A DNA stretch of 64,000 bases. Source: Amycolatopsis anabasis (GTDB taxonomy: Bacteria > Actinomycetota > Actinomycetes > Mycobacteriales > Pseudonocardiaceae). Under the pieces are notes generated by a model. That model had not been told where the DNA came from. It did no database searches and saw only the letters and a program-made list of their open reading frames with translations. Positions 36,542 to 45,861 of this stretch are shown here, in pieces. The stretch is from assembly GCF_009765355.1 (NCBI RefSeq), contig NZ_VTHK01000011.1, forward strand, positions 1 to 64,000. Direction: 5' to 3'. Each line of letters begins with the position of its first letter. Position 1 is the first letter of the stretch. A program made the translations under genes and the position numbers.

Positions 36542-37372
36542 TCAGGCGAGATTGAAGGTGTCCGGGTCGGGGCCGACCCGGTTTCCGTTGTCCAGTTCGC
36601 CGATCGCGGCCAGATCGTCCTCGGCCAATTCGAAATCGAAGACGTCGAGGTTCTCGGCGATCCGGGAAGGCGTCACCGTTTTGGGGATCACCACGTTCCC
36701 GAGTTGGAGGTGCCAGCGCAGCACGACCTGCGCCGGGCTCTTGCCGTACTTGGCGGCCAGGCTGGTGATCAGCTCCGCGGACAGCAGCGCGCCCTGCGCC
36801 AGCGGGCTCCAGGCCTCGGTGACGATGCCGTGCTCGGCGTGGAACCCGCGGAGCTCGGCCTGGGGCAGATACGGGTGCAGCTCGACCTGGTTGACCGCCG
36901 GGACGATCCCGGTCTCGTCGAACAGCCGCCGCAGATGCGGAATGTGGAAGTTGGACACCCCGATCGCGCGCACCCGGCCGTCGGCGTAGAGCTTCTCGAT
37001 GGCCCGCCAGCTGTCCACGTAGCAATCCCGCTTCGGCACCGGCCAGTGGATCAGGTACAGGTCGATCTGGTCCAGGCCGAGTTGCCCGGCGCTCGCGTCG
37101 AACGCGCGCAGCGTGGCGTCGTAGCCCTGGTCGGAGTTCCACAGCTTGGTGGTGACGAACAGCTCCGCACGCGGCAGGCCGGACGAGCGGATCGCCTCCC
37201 CGACACCGGCTTCGTTGCGGTAGGCCGCGGCCGTGTCGATGCTGCGGTACCCGGTTTCCAGCGCGATGCGCACGACCTTCGCGGTGTCCTCCGCCGGAAC
37301 CTGGTAGACCCCGAACCCGAGCTGCGGGATCGCGACGTCGTTGTTCAGGGTGATGCTGGGAACGTTGGCCAT
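36542..37372 (-). CDS. aldo/keto reductase
   Basis: A 276-residue NADPH-dependent reductase of the AKR5 type (2,5-diketo-D-gluconate reductase-like). The catalytic set is complete: Asp in GYRSIDTAAAYRNE, Tyr four residues on, Lys in FVTTKLWNSD, His in LYLIHWPVP. The cofactor loop is VIPKTVTPSRIAENLDVFDFEL. It acts on small aldehydes and ketones; the natural substrate cannot be read. Start ATG at 37372. It lies between the membrane protein pair and dinB on the same strand, with about 90 nt to dinB. Confidence 0.92.
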   Translation of the reverse strand: MANVPSITLNNDVAIPQLGFGVYQVPAEDTAKVVRIALETGYRSIDTAAAYRNEAGVGEAIRSSGLPRAELFVTTKLWNSDQGYDATLRAFDASAGQLGLDQIDLYLIHWPVPKRDCYVDSWRAIEKLYADGRVRAIGVSNFHIPHLRRLFDETGIVPAVNQVELHPYLPQAELRGFHAEHGIVTEAWSPLAQGALLSAELITSLAAKYGKSPAQVVLRWHLQLGNVVIPKTVTPSRIAENLDVFDFELAEDDLAAIGELDNGNRVGPDPDTFNLA

Positions 37373-37462
37373 CGGGCTGTTTCCTCACGTCGTACGTTCT
37401 CGTTTGGTCCCGCCGCGGGCATCTTCTCATCACCGGGTGCGACCGGCCGGACACCCACCCGA

Positions 37463-38494
37463 TCAGGCTCGCGGGAACTCCGCGCGCACGCCGAGCAGCC
37501 GGATCGGCCGGTTTCCCTCGAACCGCTCGAGCACGGTCCGGGCCGCCCGTTCGATCTCGGCGGCGTCGCTGGTCGGCGCGGGCAGGGTGAGGCTGCGGGT
37601 CTGGGTGAAGAACGGTGCGAACCGGACGGTCACCTGCACCCGCGCGGCCGGACGCCCCTCCTCGGCCACGTCCTCGGCGACCCGCCGGGCCAGCACGCCC
37701 AGCTGCTCGGCGATCTCCGCGGGATCGGTCAGGTTCTCCTGGAACGTGGTCGACCGGCCCCGGCCACGCGGGACGTACGGGGTGCTCGTCACCTCGGTTT
37801 CGCCGTAGCCGTGGGCCAGCATGCGGTACCACGGGCCCATCGTCGGCCCGAACCGCGCGGCCAGGCCGTCCCGGCCGGCGGCGGCCAGTTCGGCCACCGT
37901 GGCGTATCCGGCCTCGGCGAGCTTCTTCGCCGTCTTCCGGCCGATGCCCCACAGGGCGTCGGTCGGCCGGTCGGCCATCACCGGCATCCAGTTCTCGGCG
38001 GTGAGCCGGTAGATCCCGGCGGGTTTGGCGAATCCGGTGGCGAGTTTGGCGCGCAGGGTGTTGTCCCCGATGCCGACCGAACAGGACAGCCCGGTTTCGG
38101 CGGACACCGCGCGCTGGACCTGGGCGGCGAGCGCCTCGGGGTCACCGGTGCGGGCGCCGAGGAACGCCTCGTCCCAGCCCATCACCTGGACGACCACCGG
38201 GAGCTCGCGCAGGGTCGCCATCACCTGCTCGGACACCTTCTCGTAGGCCGGTGGATCCGAGGGCAGGAACACCGCGTCCGGGCAGCGCCGGGCGGCGAAG
38301 CGCAACGGCATCCCGGACTGGATGCCGAACTCCCGCGCCTCGTAGGAAGCGGTGGCGACCACGGCCCGCTCGGTGGGATCACCGGAGCCGCCGACGACCA
38401 CCGGCCGCCCGCGCAGTTCGGGATGCCGCGCGATCTCGACCGCCGCGATGAACTGGTCGAGGTCGACGTGCAGGATCCAGTCCTGGGTGGACAT
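37463..38494 (-). CDS. dinB: Y-family DNA polymerase IV, DinB2-like with Ile at the steric gate
   Basis: A 343-residue translesion polymerase. The first metal aspartates lie in HVDLDQFIAAVE (D11, D13) and the second acidic pair is D108-E109 in MGWDEAFLG. In most DinB proteins the residue after the Phe of DxDxF is Tyr or Phe (steric gate against ribonucleotides); here it is Ile16, codon 38447-38449. Mycobacterial DinB2 shares the HVDLDQF and GWDEA forms and has Leu at the gate, with known ribonucleotide use. A helix-hairpin-helix (ALWGIGRKTAKKLAEAG) and little-finger domain follow. The C-terminus lacks a clear clamp-binding peptide. Confidence 0.9.
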   Translation of the reverse strand: MSTQDWILHVDLDQFIAAVEIARHPELRGRPVVVGGSGDPTERAVVATASYEAREFGIQSGMPLRFAARRCPDAVFLPSDPPAYEKVSEQVMATLRELPVVVQVMGWDEAFLGARTGDPEALAAQVQRAVSAETGLSCSVGIGDNTLRAKLATGFAKPAGIYRLTAENWMPVMADRPTDALWGIGRKTAKKLAEAGYATVAELAAAGRDGLAARFGPTMGPWYRMLAHGYGETEVTSTPYVPRGRGRSTTFQENLTDPAEIAEQLGVLARRVAEDVAEEGRPAARVQVTVRFAPFFTQTRSLTLPAPTSDAAEIERAARTVLERFEGNRPIRLLGVRAEFPRA

Positions 38495-38537
38495 GGCGTC
38501 CAGTGTGCCGCTTCGGCCCGGATCGCGCCGGAAGCGC

Positions 38538-39338
38538 TCAGCGCGCCCGCAGGTGTTCGGCGGTCACCTCGTCCGCGGGGAAGAACGATTCGATGACCAG
38601 CTCGGCGACGGTGACGTCCACCGGGGTGCCGAAGGTCGCGACCGTGCTGAAGAAGGCGAGTTCGGTGTCGCCGCGCCGGATCCGCAGCGGGATCACGATG
38701 TCGCCCGGTCCGGGGATCTCCACCTCCGGCACGGGTTGATCGCACGGGTATCCCCGCAGTTCGTCGAGCAGTTCGGCCAGCTCGGGGTCCGCGGTGACCG
38801 CGACCTGGCGGCGCAGCCGGCCCAGCAGGTGTGCGCGCCACTCCCCCAGGTTCACGATGTGCGGCGCCATCCCGTCCGGATGCAGCGTCGCGCGCAGCGC
38901 GTTCGCGGGCGGGGCGAGCAGTTCGGGAGCCACGCCGTCGACCAGGACCGCGATGCTGGAGTTCGCGTCGAGCATGGTCCAGGCGCGATCGACGACGACC
39001 GCGGGGTACGGATCGTGCCCGGTGAGGATCTGCTTCACCGCCTGCCGCACCGCCGCCAGCTCCGGGTCGGCGAGCTCACCCTGCCGGTACACCGGGGCGT
39101 ACCCGGCCGCGAGCAGCAGCTGGTTGCGTTCGCGCAACGGGACCTCCAGGTGCTCGCCGAGGCGCAGCACCATCTCCCGGCTCGGCTTCGACCGCCCGGT
39201 CTCCACGAAGCTCAGGTGGCGGGTGGAGATCTCCGCCGAAATCGCCAGATCCAGCTGGCTGATCCGCCTGCGCTCGCGCCACTGCCGGAGCAGCTCACCG
39301 ATCGGGCGCTGGTCCCGGGCGTTCATCACGGTCGTCAC
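38538..39338 (-). CDS. XRE-family helix-turn-helix regulator with MmyB-like ligand domain
   Basis: A 266-residue regulator. The N-terminal HTH is LLRQWRERRRISQLDLAISAEISTRHLSFVETGRSKPSREM, split here as QWRERRRISQLDLAISAEIS and the recognition helix RHLSFVETGRSKPS. From about residue 105 a PAS-like MmyB domain follows, typical of actinomycete regulators next to short-chain dehydrogenases or other enzymes. Starts at GTG 39338 or ATG 39326 are equally possible; neither has a good ribosome binding site. It is divergent from a thioesterase gene 116 nt away, a possible target. Confidence 0.85.
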   Translation of the reverse strand: MTTVMNARDQRPIGELLRQWRERRRISQLDLAISAEISTRHLSFVETGRSKPSREMVLRLGEHLEVPLRERNQLLLAAGYAPVYRQGELADPELAAVRQAVKQILTGHDPYPAVVVDRAWTMLDANSSIAVLVDGVAPELLAPPANALRATLHPDGMAPHIVNLGEWRAHLLGRLRRQVAVTADPELAELLDELRGYPCDQPVPEVEIPGPGDIVIPLRIRRGDTELAFFSTVATFGTPVDVTVAELVIESFFPADEVTAEHLRAR

Positions 39339-39454
39339 CGGGCCGACGTTACGGGGTGCCCGGTCGCGCTCGCCATGACCTCGGAGGTAATCGACGCGCC
39401 GCGACTTACCCGGTCATTGTGGTGCGGCGAAAACGAGTTGGCGAAAGGACGACG

Positions 39455-39967
39455 ATGACCAGCAAGGCCGCACGGGCGCCGGACGAATTCCAGTCCGCGG
39501 TACGCGCCTCGTGGAATGACCTGAACGGCCTGGAACTGTTGCGGGCCGTGGCGGCGGGACGAATTCCCCATCCCGGGCGGTACGGCTATCTGGGCCTGCG
39601 ATTGCGGGAAGCCCGTGCGGGTGAAGTGGAATTGGACTGGACTCCGCCGCCCGCGTTGTGCAATTTCGCGGGCGGAGTGGACGGCGGTTATATCGCGATG
39701 GTTTTCGACCAGGTCTGCTGCAACGCGGCGGTGAGCCGGTGCGACCGGGGTTATCCGATGCTGACGCTGAACCTGACCGTCGACTACTTCCGTCCCGTCG
39801 TGGCGGGCCATTCCTACCGGGCGCGAGCCGAACTGGTCCATTTCGGACGGAAGCGGCTGGTCGCCCGGGCGAGCCTGCTCGATTCCGCGGATTCGCTGCT
39901 GGCGCAGGCCTCGGCGACCGTTCTGCCCAATCTTTTGTCAGCAAGCAAACAAACCGAGGAGAAATGA
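39455..39967 (+). CDS. PaaI-family (hot-dog) thioesterase
   Basis: A 170-residue hot-dog protein. ALCNFAGGVDGGYIAMVFDQVC carries the PaaI signature with the GG-x-Asp type active site, and LNLTVDYFRPVVAG the central strand. These enzymes hydrolyse aryl- or acyl-CoA. AAAGGA precedes the ATG by 5 nt. The next gene, an NTF2-like protein, starts 1 nt after its stop region, so they form a pair; the MmyB-type regulator gene is divergent. Confidence 0.8.
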   Translation: MTSKAARAPDEFQSAVRASWNDLNGLELLRAVAAGRIPHPGRYGYLGLRLREARAGEVELDWTPPPALCNFAGGVDGGYIAMVFDQVCCNAAVSRCDRGYPMLTLNLTVDYFRPVVAGHSYRARAELVHFGRKRLVARASLLDSADSLLAQASATVLPNLLSASKQTEEK

Positions 39968-39968
39968 C

Positions 39969-40331
39969 ATGACCGAACACGGCACGATCGCGAAGCGGTA
40001 CATCGACGTGTGGAACGAGACCGACCCGGCCCGGCGGCGCGAGTTGATCGAGCGGGTCTTCACCGAGGACGCCACCTACACCGATCCGCTCGGCGCGGTG
40101 CGCGGCTGGGCCGGGATCGACGGGTTCATCGCCGGCGCGCAGGAACAGTTCGCGGGCCTGGTGTTCAGCCTGCCCGGCGCGGTCGACGGCCACCACGACA
40201 CCGCCCGGTTCCACTGGCACCTCGGCGCGCCCGGCGCCGGGGAACCGCTGGCCATCGGGTTCGACGTGGTGGCGACCGAAGACGGGCGGGTCCGCCAGGT
40301 CTTCGGCTTCCTGGACAAGGTCCCGGGCTGA
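39969..40331 (+). CDS. NTF2-like (SnoaL-type) protein
   Basis: A 120-residue cone-fold protein. IAKRYIDVWNETDPARRRELIERVF and FHWHLGAPGAGEPLAIGFDVV are typical of SnoaL-like polyketide cyclase/isomerase relatives; no catalytic residues can be assigned safely. It follows the thioesterase gene by 1 nt and is probably part of the same response, perhaps to an aromatic compound sensed by the divergent regulator (inference). Confidence 0.8.
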   Translation: MTEHGTIAKRYIDVWNETDPARRRELIERVFTEDATYTDPLGAVRGWAGIDGFIAGAQEQFAGLVFSLPGAVDGHHDTARFHWHLGAPGAGEPLAIGFDVVATEDGRVRQVFGFLDKVPG

Positions 40332-40416
40332 TCACCGGGCCGCCACGGGGACGCCTGCCCCGTGGCGGCCCGGTTCCACCCCTGGTTTAGATTCGATACC
40401 GGAAAGGGGTGAAAGA

Positions 40417-41160
40417 ATGTCGGCACGCGCGGGACGAAAGGGAACATATGGGATCGACGCACCTTATGTCCCCTTCGGCTATTTCGCCGGTGCGCTGATC
40501 GCACTGGTCTTCGGAATCGTCTTTCTCGTCACCGACGGAATCGGCGGCGCGCTGGCGCCGCTGATCATCGCCGTGGTGCTCGTGGTGCTCGGCGGCACTT
40601 ACCTCCACGCCACCCGGCGCGGGAAGTTCGAGATCTGGTCGGACGCGCTGAACGACCTCGCCCTCGGCGGGGACGAACGCGTGCTCGACCTGGGCTGCGG
40701 GCGGGGCGCGGTGCTCCTGGCGGCCGCCCGGCGGCTCGGCCCCGGCGGCAAGGCGGTCGGCGTGGACCTCTGGCGCGGCGTCGACCAGTCCGGCAACGCG
40801 GCCGAGGTCACCGAACGCAACGCGGCGGCCGAGGGGGTCGCCGACCGGGTCGAACTGCACACCGCGGACATGACGGATCTGCCGTTCCCGGACGCCTCCT
40901 TCGACGTCGTCGTGAGCAGCCTGGCGATCCACAACATCAAGGCCGAAGCGGGCCGGGCGCAGGCGATCCGGGAGGCCGTCCGCGTCCTCAAACCCGGTGG
41001 CCGCCTCGCCATCGCCGACATCACCGCCACCAGCGCCTACCGCCGCACCCTGCTCGAGGAGTCCATGAGCGGCGTGACCGTCCGCGACCAGGGGTGGCGC
41101 GGCTGGTGGAGCGGCCCCTGGATGCCCACCAAACTGGTCACCGCCACCAAACCCTCCTAG
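40417..41160 (+). CDS. class I SAM-dependent methyltransferase with N-terminal membrane helices
   Basis: A 247-residue protein. Two membrane helices (about 22-41 and 45-63) anchor a Rossmann methyltransferase domain with motif [17 protein letters not shown], motif post-I AVGVDLW, and motif [15 protein letters not shown]. The acidic residue and HN in motif IV fit N- or C-methylation of small molecules such as menaquinone or lipid precursors. The last 4 nt overlap the end of convergent gcvP. Substrate unknown. Confidence 0.85.
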   Translation: MSARAGRKGTYGIDAPYVPFGYFAGALIALVFGIVFLVTDGIGGALAPLIIAVVLVVLGGTYLHATRRGKFEIWSDALNDLALGGDERVLDLGCGRGAVLLAAARRLGPGGKAVGVDLWRGVDQSGNAAEVTERNAAAEGVADRVELHTADMTDLPFPDASFDVVVSSLAIHNIKAEAGRAQAIREAVRVLKPGGRLAIADITATSAYRRTLLEESMSGVTVRDQGWRGWWSGPWMPTKLVTATKPS

Positions 41161-44039
41161 GAGTAGGCCTCCAGCGGCGGGCAGGAGCAGACGAGGTTCC
41201 GGTCGCCGGTGGCGCCGTCGATGCGGCGGACCGGGGGCCAGATCTTGTTCGCGGTGAACCCGGCGGGGAACACCGCGACCTCGCGGCTGTACGGACGGTC
41301 CCAGTCCCCCGCCACGCAGCGCGCGGTGTGCGGGGCGTTCCGCAGTGGACTGTCCTCGACCGGCCACTCCCCCGCGGCCACCCGGTCAATCTCGCCGCGG
41401 ATCGCGATCATCGCGTCGCAGAACCGGTCCAACTCGCCGAGGTCCTCGCTTTCGGTCGGCTCGACCATCAGCGTTCCGGCGACCGGGAACGACATCGTCG
41501 GCGCGTGCAGCCCGTAGTCGGCCAGCCGCTTCGCCACGTCGTCGACCGTGACCCCGGTCCGCTTGGTGATCGGCCGCAGATCGAGGATGCACTCGTGCGC
41601 GACCAGACCGTCGGTTCCCGCGTACAGCACCGGGAAATGCTCGGTCAGCCGCCGCGCCACGTAGTTCGCCGCGGCGACGGCGGTCAGCGTCGCGCGGCGC
41701 AGGTCGTCCGCGCCCATCATCCGCACGTACGCCCAGGAGATCGGCAGGATCGACGCGCTGCCCCACGGCGCCGCGCTGATCGGGCCGACCCCGGTGGCCG
41801 GACCGGCCGCGGGCTGCAGCGGATGGTTGGGCAGGAACGGGGCGAGATGGGCGCGGACCCCGATCGGACCGACGCCCGGGCCACCTCCGCCGTGCGGAAT
41901 GCAGAAAGTCTTGTGCAAGTTCAGATGCGATACGTCCGAACCGAACTTCCCGTACTGCGCCAGGCCGATCAGGGCGTTGAGATTCGCACCGTCCACATAG
42001 ACCTGACCACCCGCGTCGTGCACGATGCCGCAGACCTCGCGCACGGTGTCCTCGTAGACCCCGTGCGTGGAGGGGTAGGTGATCATGATCGCGGCCAGAT
42101 CGGCGCGATGTTTGTCCACAGTGGACTTTAGATGCCCGAGGTCGATGTTGCCCTGCTCGTCGCAGCGCACCACGACCACGCGCATTCCGGCCATCACCGC
42201 GCTGGCCGCGTTCGTGCCGTGCGCGCTGGCCGGGATCAGGCAGACGTCCCGCTCCCCCGCACCGCGAGCGCGGTGGTAGGCCCGGATCGCCAGCAGCCCG
42301 GCGAACTCCCCCTGGCTGCCCGCGTTCGGCTGGAGCGAAACCGCGTCGTAGCCGGTGATCCGGGCGAGCCAGCGTTCGAGGTCCGACACGATCCGCAGCA
42401 ACCCGGCCGCGTCCTCGGCCGGGGCGAACGGGTGCAGTTCGGCGAATTCCGGCCAGGTGATGGGTTCCATCTCGGCCGCCGCGTTCAGCTTCATGGTGCA
42501 CGATCCGAGCGGGATCATGCTGCGGTCCAGCGCCACGTCCTTGTCCGCGAGCGCGCGCAGGTAACGCAGCAGCGCGGTTTCCGAGCGGTGCGCGTGGAAC
42601 ACCGGATGGGTGAGGTACTCGCTGGTGCGCGCCAGCTCCGGCGGAATCGCGTCCGCGGTGTCCGCGTCCAGCGAGTCCACATCGGACACACCGACGCCGA
42701 ATGCCTTCCACACCAAGGAAAGATGTTCCCGCGTGGTGGTCTCGTCGCAGGCGATGCCGACGTGGTCCGGATCGGCCAGGCGCAGGTTGACCCCGAGATC
42801 GCGGGCCGCCGCGACGACCGCCGCGGCCCGGCCGGGCACGTTCGCCAGCACGGTGTCGAAGAACTCCCCGTGCACGACGTCCACCCCGCCCTCGGCGAGC
42901 CCCGCCGCGAGCACGGTCGCCATCCGGTGCGTCCGGGTCGCGATCGACCGCAGCCCCTCCGGGCCGTGGTAGACCGCGTACATCGAGGCGATCACCGCGA
43001 GCAGAACCTGCGCGGTGCAGATGTTGCTGGTGGCCTTCTCCCGCCGGATGTGCTGTTCCCGCGTCTGCAGGGCCAGCCGGTAGGCGGTCGAACCGTCGGC
43101 GTCCACCGACACGCCCACCAGGCGGCCCGGCAACTGCCGTTCCAGCCCCTTCCGGACCGCGAGGTATCCGGCGTGCGGCCCGCCGAAACCCAGCGGAACG
43201 CCGAACCGCTGCGTGGAACCGACCACGACGTCCGCCCCGAGTTCGCCGGGCGGGCGGAGCAGGGTCAGCGCGAGCGGATCGGCGGCCACCACGACCGACG
43301 CGCCGAGCGCACGGGCCTCGGCGATGACCCGCTCGTGTTCCCGCACGGCGCCGGACGCCCCGGGATAGGACAGCAGCAGGCCGAAGAAGTCGCCGCCCAG
43401 GCCGAGGCCTTCGATGCCCTGGCTGAGATCCGCGAGGACGATTTCGATGCCCAGCGGTTCGGCCCGGGTCCGCACCACCTCGATGGTCTGCGGCAGCGTG
43501 TCGAGGTCCACCACGAACTTGGCCGACTTGTGCTTTCCCGCCCGGCGGACCAACGTCATCGCCTCGGCGGCCGCGGTCGATTCGTCCAGCATCGAGGCGT
43601 TGGCGATCGGCAGGCCGGTGAGATCGGCGATCATCGTCTGGAAGTTCAGCAGCGCCTCGAGCCGCCCCTGCGAGATCTCCGGCTGGTACGGCGTGTAGGC
43701 GGTGTACCAGGCCGGGTTCTCCAGCACGCTGCGGCGGATCACCGGCGGGGTCACGGTGCCGTGGTAGCCGAGGCCGATCATCTGCACCATCGGCCGGTTG
43801 GCCCGCGCCAGCTCGCGCAGTTCGGCCAGCGCCTCCGCTTCGGTGGCGGGTGCGGGGAGGTCGAGCACCGGCTTCGGCTCGCGGATCGACGACGGAACGG
43901 CCCGCCGCGCGAGTTCGTCGAGCGACTCGACACCGATGACCTCGAGCATGCGCGCCAGTTCCTCGGGGCGCGGCCCGATGTGGCGGTCGGCGAACGGGGT
44001 GCCGTGCTCCAGTGCGGCGAGCGGAAGTCGGTCTGCCAT
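41157..44039 (-). CDS. gcvP: glycine dehydrogenase (aminomethyl-transferring), P protein
   Basis: A 960-residue PLP-dependent decarboxylase, the P protein of the glycine cleavage system, as a single fused chain. The N-terminal half starts with [18 protein letters not shown]; the PLP lysine lies in [18 protein letters not shown] in the second half, and [16 protein letters not shown] starts it. It loads the aminomethyl group on GcvH, which is encoded 4 kb further along the same strand. A tandem glycine riboswitch lies upstream, and GGGAGG precedes the ATG. gcvT is not in the window. Confidence 0.97.
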   Translation of the reverse strand: MADRLPLAALEHGTPFADRHIGPRPEELARMLEVIGVESLDELARRAVPSSIREPKPVLDLPAPATEAEALAELRELARANRPMVQMIGLGYHGTVTPPVIRRSVLENPAWYTAYTPYQPEISQGRLEALLNFQTMIADLTGLPIANASMLDESTAAAEAMTLVRRAGKHKSAKFVVDLDTLPQTIEVVRTRAEPLGIEIVLADLSQGIEGLGLGGDFFGLLLSYPGASGAVREHERVIAEARALGASVVVAADPLALTLLRPPGELGADVVVGSTQRFGVPLGFGGPHAGYLAVRKGLERQLPGRLVGVSVDADGSTAYRLALQTREQHIRREKATSNICTAQVLLAVIASMYAVYHGPEGLRSIATRTHRMATVLAAGLAEGGVDVVHGEFFDTVLANVPGRAAAVVAAARDLGVNLRLADPDHVGIACDETTTREHLSLVWKAFGVGVSDVDSLDADTADAIPPELARTSEYLTHPVFHAHRSETALLRYLRALADKDVALDRSMIPLGSCTMKLNAAAEMEPITWPEFAELHPFAPAEDAAGLLRIVSDLERWLARITGYDAVSLQPNAGSQGEFAGLLAIRAYHRARGAGERDVCLIPASAHGTNAASAVMAGMRVVVVRCDEQGNIDLGHLKSTVDKHRADLAAIMITYPSTHGVYEDTVREVCGIVHDAGGQVYVDGANLNALIGLAQYGKFGSDVSHLNLHKTFCIPHGGGGPGVGPIGVRAHLAPFLPNHPLQPAAGPATGVGPISAAPWGSASILPISWAYVRMMGADDLRRATLTAVAAANYVARRLTEHFPVLYAGTDGLVAHECILDLRPITKRTGVTVDDVAKRLADYGLHAPTMSFPVAGTLMVEPTESEDLGELDRFCDAMIAIRGEIDRVAAGEWPVEDSPLRNAPHTARCVAGDWDRPYSREVAVFPAGFTANKIWPPVRRIDGATGDRNLVCSCPPLEAYS

Positions 44040-44109
44040 CAGTGCGCCTCCCGGAGAGGTGGGGTCGGGCCGTGGACACCGGTGTCCTGGCCCTCCCCAC
44101 TCTGTCCAT

Positions 44110-44315
44110 GCCCGCTCAAGGAGCGCCTGAGAGGTTCACCCGTGTGTTGAGCCGGGCTTGCACCTTCGGCGGGGGCGCCAGGCGGTTACCTGCCGACCCA
44201 CTTTCCAGAGGCGTCTCGCCCGCGCGGTCCTTGGTGCCTGAGAGGTTCCGGGGAGGACTTGCTCCTTCGGCGCCGGGCTCATTGTTGGTGGCCCGGACTC
44301 TCCCGCGCGGGTTCG
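44110..44315 (-). promoter_or_regulatory. tandem glycine riboswitch upstream of gcvP
   Basis: On the minus strand two glycine aptamers follow each other. Aptamer 1 (about 44312 to 44225) has GGGAGAGTCCGGG, the core GCGCCGAAGGAGCAAG and closes with CCTCTCAGGCACC. Aptamer 2 (about 44222 to 44118) has GGCGAGACGCC, the core CCGCCGAAGGTGCAAG and closes with CCTCTCAGGCGC. About 70 nt remain before the gcvP ATG, without a clear terminator, so control may act on translation. Glycine binding is expected to turn gcvP on. Confidence 0.92.
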
Positions 44316-44355
44316 GCGACTGCGTGATCAGAGTACCCTGTGACAGATCAGGGAC

Positions 44356-44940
44356 TCAGCCGGTGCGGCGAGCGTTACGCCGCTGGGTCAGCTCGTCCGG
44401 GACGTGCGCCTCGACGTGGCCGCCGTCGGCGCGTTCCGCCGGGAACTCGTGGATGGTTCCGCTGATCTCCTGCATCGCCCCGCTGACCGCGATGCCGAAC
44501 ACGCCCTGACCGCCCTGGAGCAGATCCACGATCTCCTCCGGCGAGGTGCACTCGTACACGGTGGTGCCGTCCGAGAACAGGGTGACCTTCGCGAGGTCGC
44601 GCACGCCCCGCGCGCGCAGGTGCTCGACCGCGACCCGGATGTTCTGCAACGAGACACCGGTGTCCAGGAGCCGCTTCACGATCTTGAGGACCAGGATGTC
44701 CTTGAACGAGTAGAGGCGCTGCGACCCCGAGCCGTGCGCCGTGCGGATACTCGGCGCGACGAGCTTCGTCCGCGCCCAGTAGTCCAGCTGCCGGTAGGTG
44801 ATGCCGGCGATCTGACAGGCGGCGGGCCCGCGGTAGCCGACCAGCTCGTCCGGCAGCGACGAATCGGGAAACAGCTCACCCTGCTCGCCGTCGGCGACCT
44901 GGATCGGCTGGTTCTCCGAATGACTACCAGCCTCGACCAC
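44356..44940 (-). CDS. MerR-family regulator, Rv1830-like
   Basis: A 194-residue MerR protein. GYRGPAACQIAGITYRQLDYWARTKL is its HTH and wing start, and SQRLYSFKDILVLKIVKRLLDTGVSLQNIRVAVEHL the rest; the C-terminal 70 residues are an unusual beta-rich tail. It belongs to the mycobacterial block Rv1826-Rv1832 (gcvH, garA, two MerR genes, DUF151, gcvB). GTG at 44940 has GGGGAGG 5 nt upstream. The open frame extends 44 codons upstream with poor codon use. Target genes unknown; the mycobacterial relative has been linked to growth and gcv control. Confidence 0.87.
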   Translation of the reverse strand: MVEAGSHSENQPIQVADGEQGELFPDSSLPDELVGYRGPAACQIAGITYRQLDYWARTKLVAPSIRTAHGSGSQRLYSFKDILVLKIVKRLLDTGVSLQNIRVAVEHLRARGVRDLAKVTLFSDGTTVYECTSPEEIVDLLQGGQGVFGIAVSGAMQEISGTIHEFPAERADGGHVEAHVPDELTQRRNARRTG

Positions 44941-45186
44941 GCATGCCTCCCCTCGCCCGGCCTGGTGACCGGTCGAAACAAGCACCCGAGTCCCGGGGCG
45001 GGACCCATGGCGATGGAACCGCCGCCGGCGTGCCCCAGATGGCCGAATCACACCGTAGCGATTTACCTCCATTGACGGTAAGCGCGGGCGGGGGCTCGGT
45101 CAACGCGACGCGCGGTCGACCTCAAGCCCGGATCGAGAGTTACCCCGAACGTTGGCAAACTTACTCGGCCGTGTTATTTTTTACTC

Positions 45187-45816
45187 ATGCAGATAACTCC
45201 CGACCTCCAGCCCGAACTCGGCCTGAGCGTGACCGAGGCCGCCCGCCGGGCCCAGATCCTGTCCGCCACGATCGCCACGATCGCCGACCTCGGCTACCGC
45301 AAGACGTCGTTCGCCCGCATCAAGGAACGCGCGGGGCTGAGCAGCACCCGGATCATCGGCTACCACTTCGGCAACAAAGCCGGATTGATGCAGGCAGTCG
45401 TCACGACGGCGCTGGACATCAAGCAGAAGTTCGCGCTCGAACTGGCCGACGGGACGACCGATCGAGCCACGATGCTGCGCGCCATGATCGAGTCGGAGGT
45501 GCGCTTCCTCCGCGACTACCCGGAGTGCGTGCAGGTGCTCCGCGAGGTCGCCGCCAACGCGGACGACCCGGAGGGCTGGTCGGTGTCCGGCCCGCTGCTG
45601 GAGGGTTTCCGGATCGGGCAGTTCGAGCGCATTCTCCGGCAGGGTCAGCAGGAGGGAGCTTTCGGGGAATTTCAGCCGGATGTCGTAGCGAGGACGATCG
45701 CGCATGCCATCGACGGCGCGGCCGCGGCGTTCACCGCCGACCCCTCGCTGGACCTGGACCGCTACGGCCGTGAACTGGCCGATCTCTTCGAGCGGACCAC
45801 AGCGCCGAGGTCGTGA
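45187..45816 (+). CDS. TetR-family transcriptional regulator
   Basis: A 209-residue TetR regulator. Its HTH reads ILSATIATIADLGYRKTSFA with GLSSTRIIGYHFGNKAGLMQ as recognition part; the ligand domain has RAMIESEVRFLRDYPECVQV. It sits alone and in opposite direction inside the otherwise conserved gcvP-garA-gcvH block. The upstream stretch is AT-rich (GTTATTTTTTACTC directly before ATG), leaving little space for a ribosome binding site, so the mRNA may be leaderless. Its stop codon lies inside a 21-bp hairpin. Targets unknown. Confidence 0.85.
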   Translation: MQITPDLQPELGLSVTEAARRAQILSATIATIADLGYRKTSFARIKERAGLSSTRIIGYHFGNKAGLMQAVVTTALDIKQKFALELADGTTDRATMLRAMIESEVRFLRDYPECVQVLREVAANADDPEGWSVSGPLLEGFRIGQFERILRQGQQEGAFGEFQPDVVARTIAHAIDGAAAAFTADPSLDLDRYGRELADLFERTTAPRS

Positions 45817-45855
45817 GTGTTCAGGCCGGTGCTAACCGGCCTGAACACTCACGAC
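45810..45855. terminator. perfect 21-bp hairpin terminator of the GTCGTGAGTG family
   Basis: Arms of 21 nt (starting GTCGTGAGTGTTCAGGCC) pair perfectly around loop GCTA. The TGA stop of the TetR gene is part of the left arm, and the right arm ends 7 nt before the stop of the convergent DUF151 gene. It should end both transcripts. A diverged copy lies at 7783-7833. Confidence 0.8.
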
Positions 45856-45861
45856 AGCATG

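Noticed and set aside
42112-42126. TTGTCCACAGTGGAC considered as part of a replication origin
   Set aside because: It matches a DnaA box, but it is single, lies inside gcvP, and no dnaA, dnaN or box cluster is present in the window.
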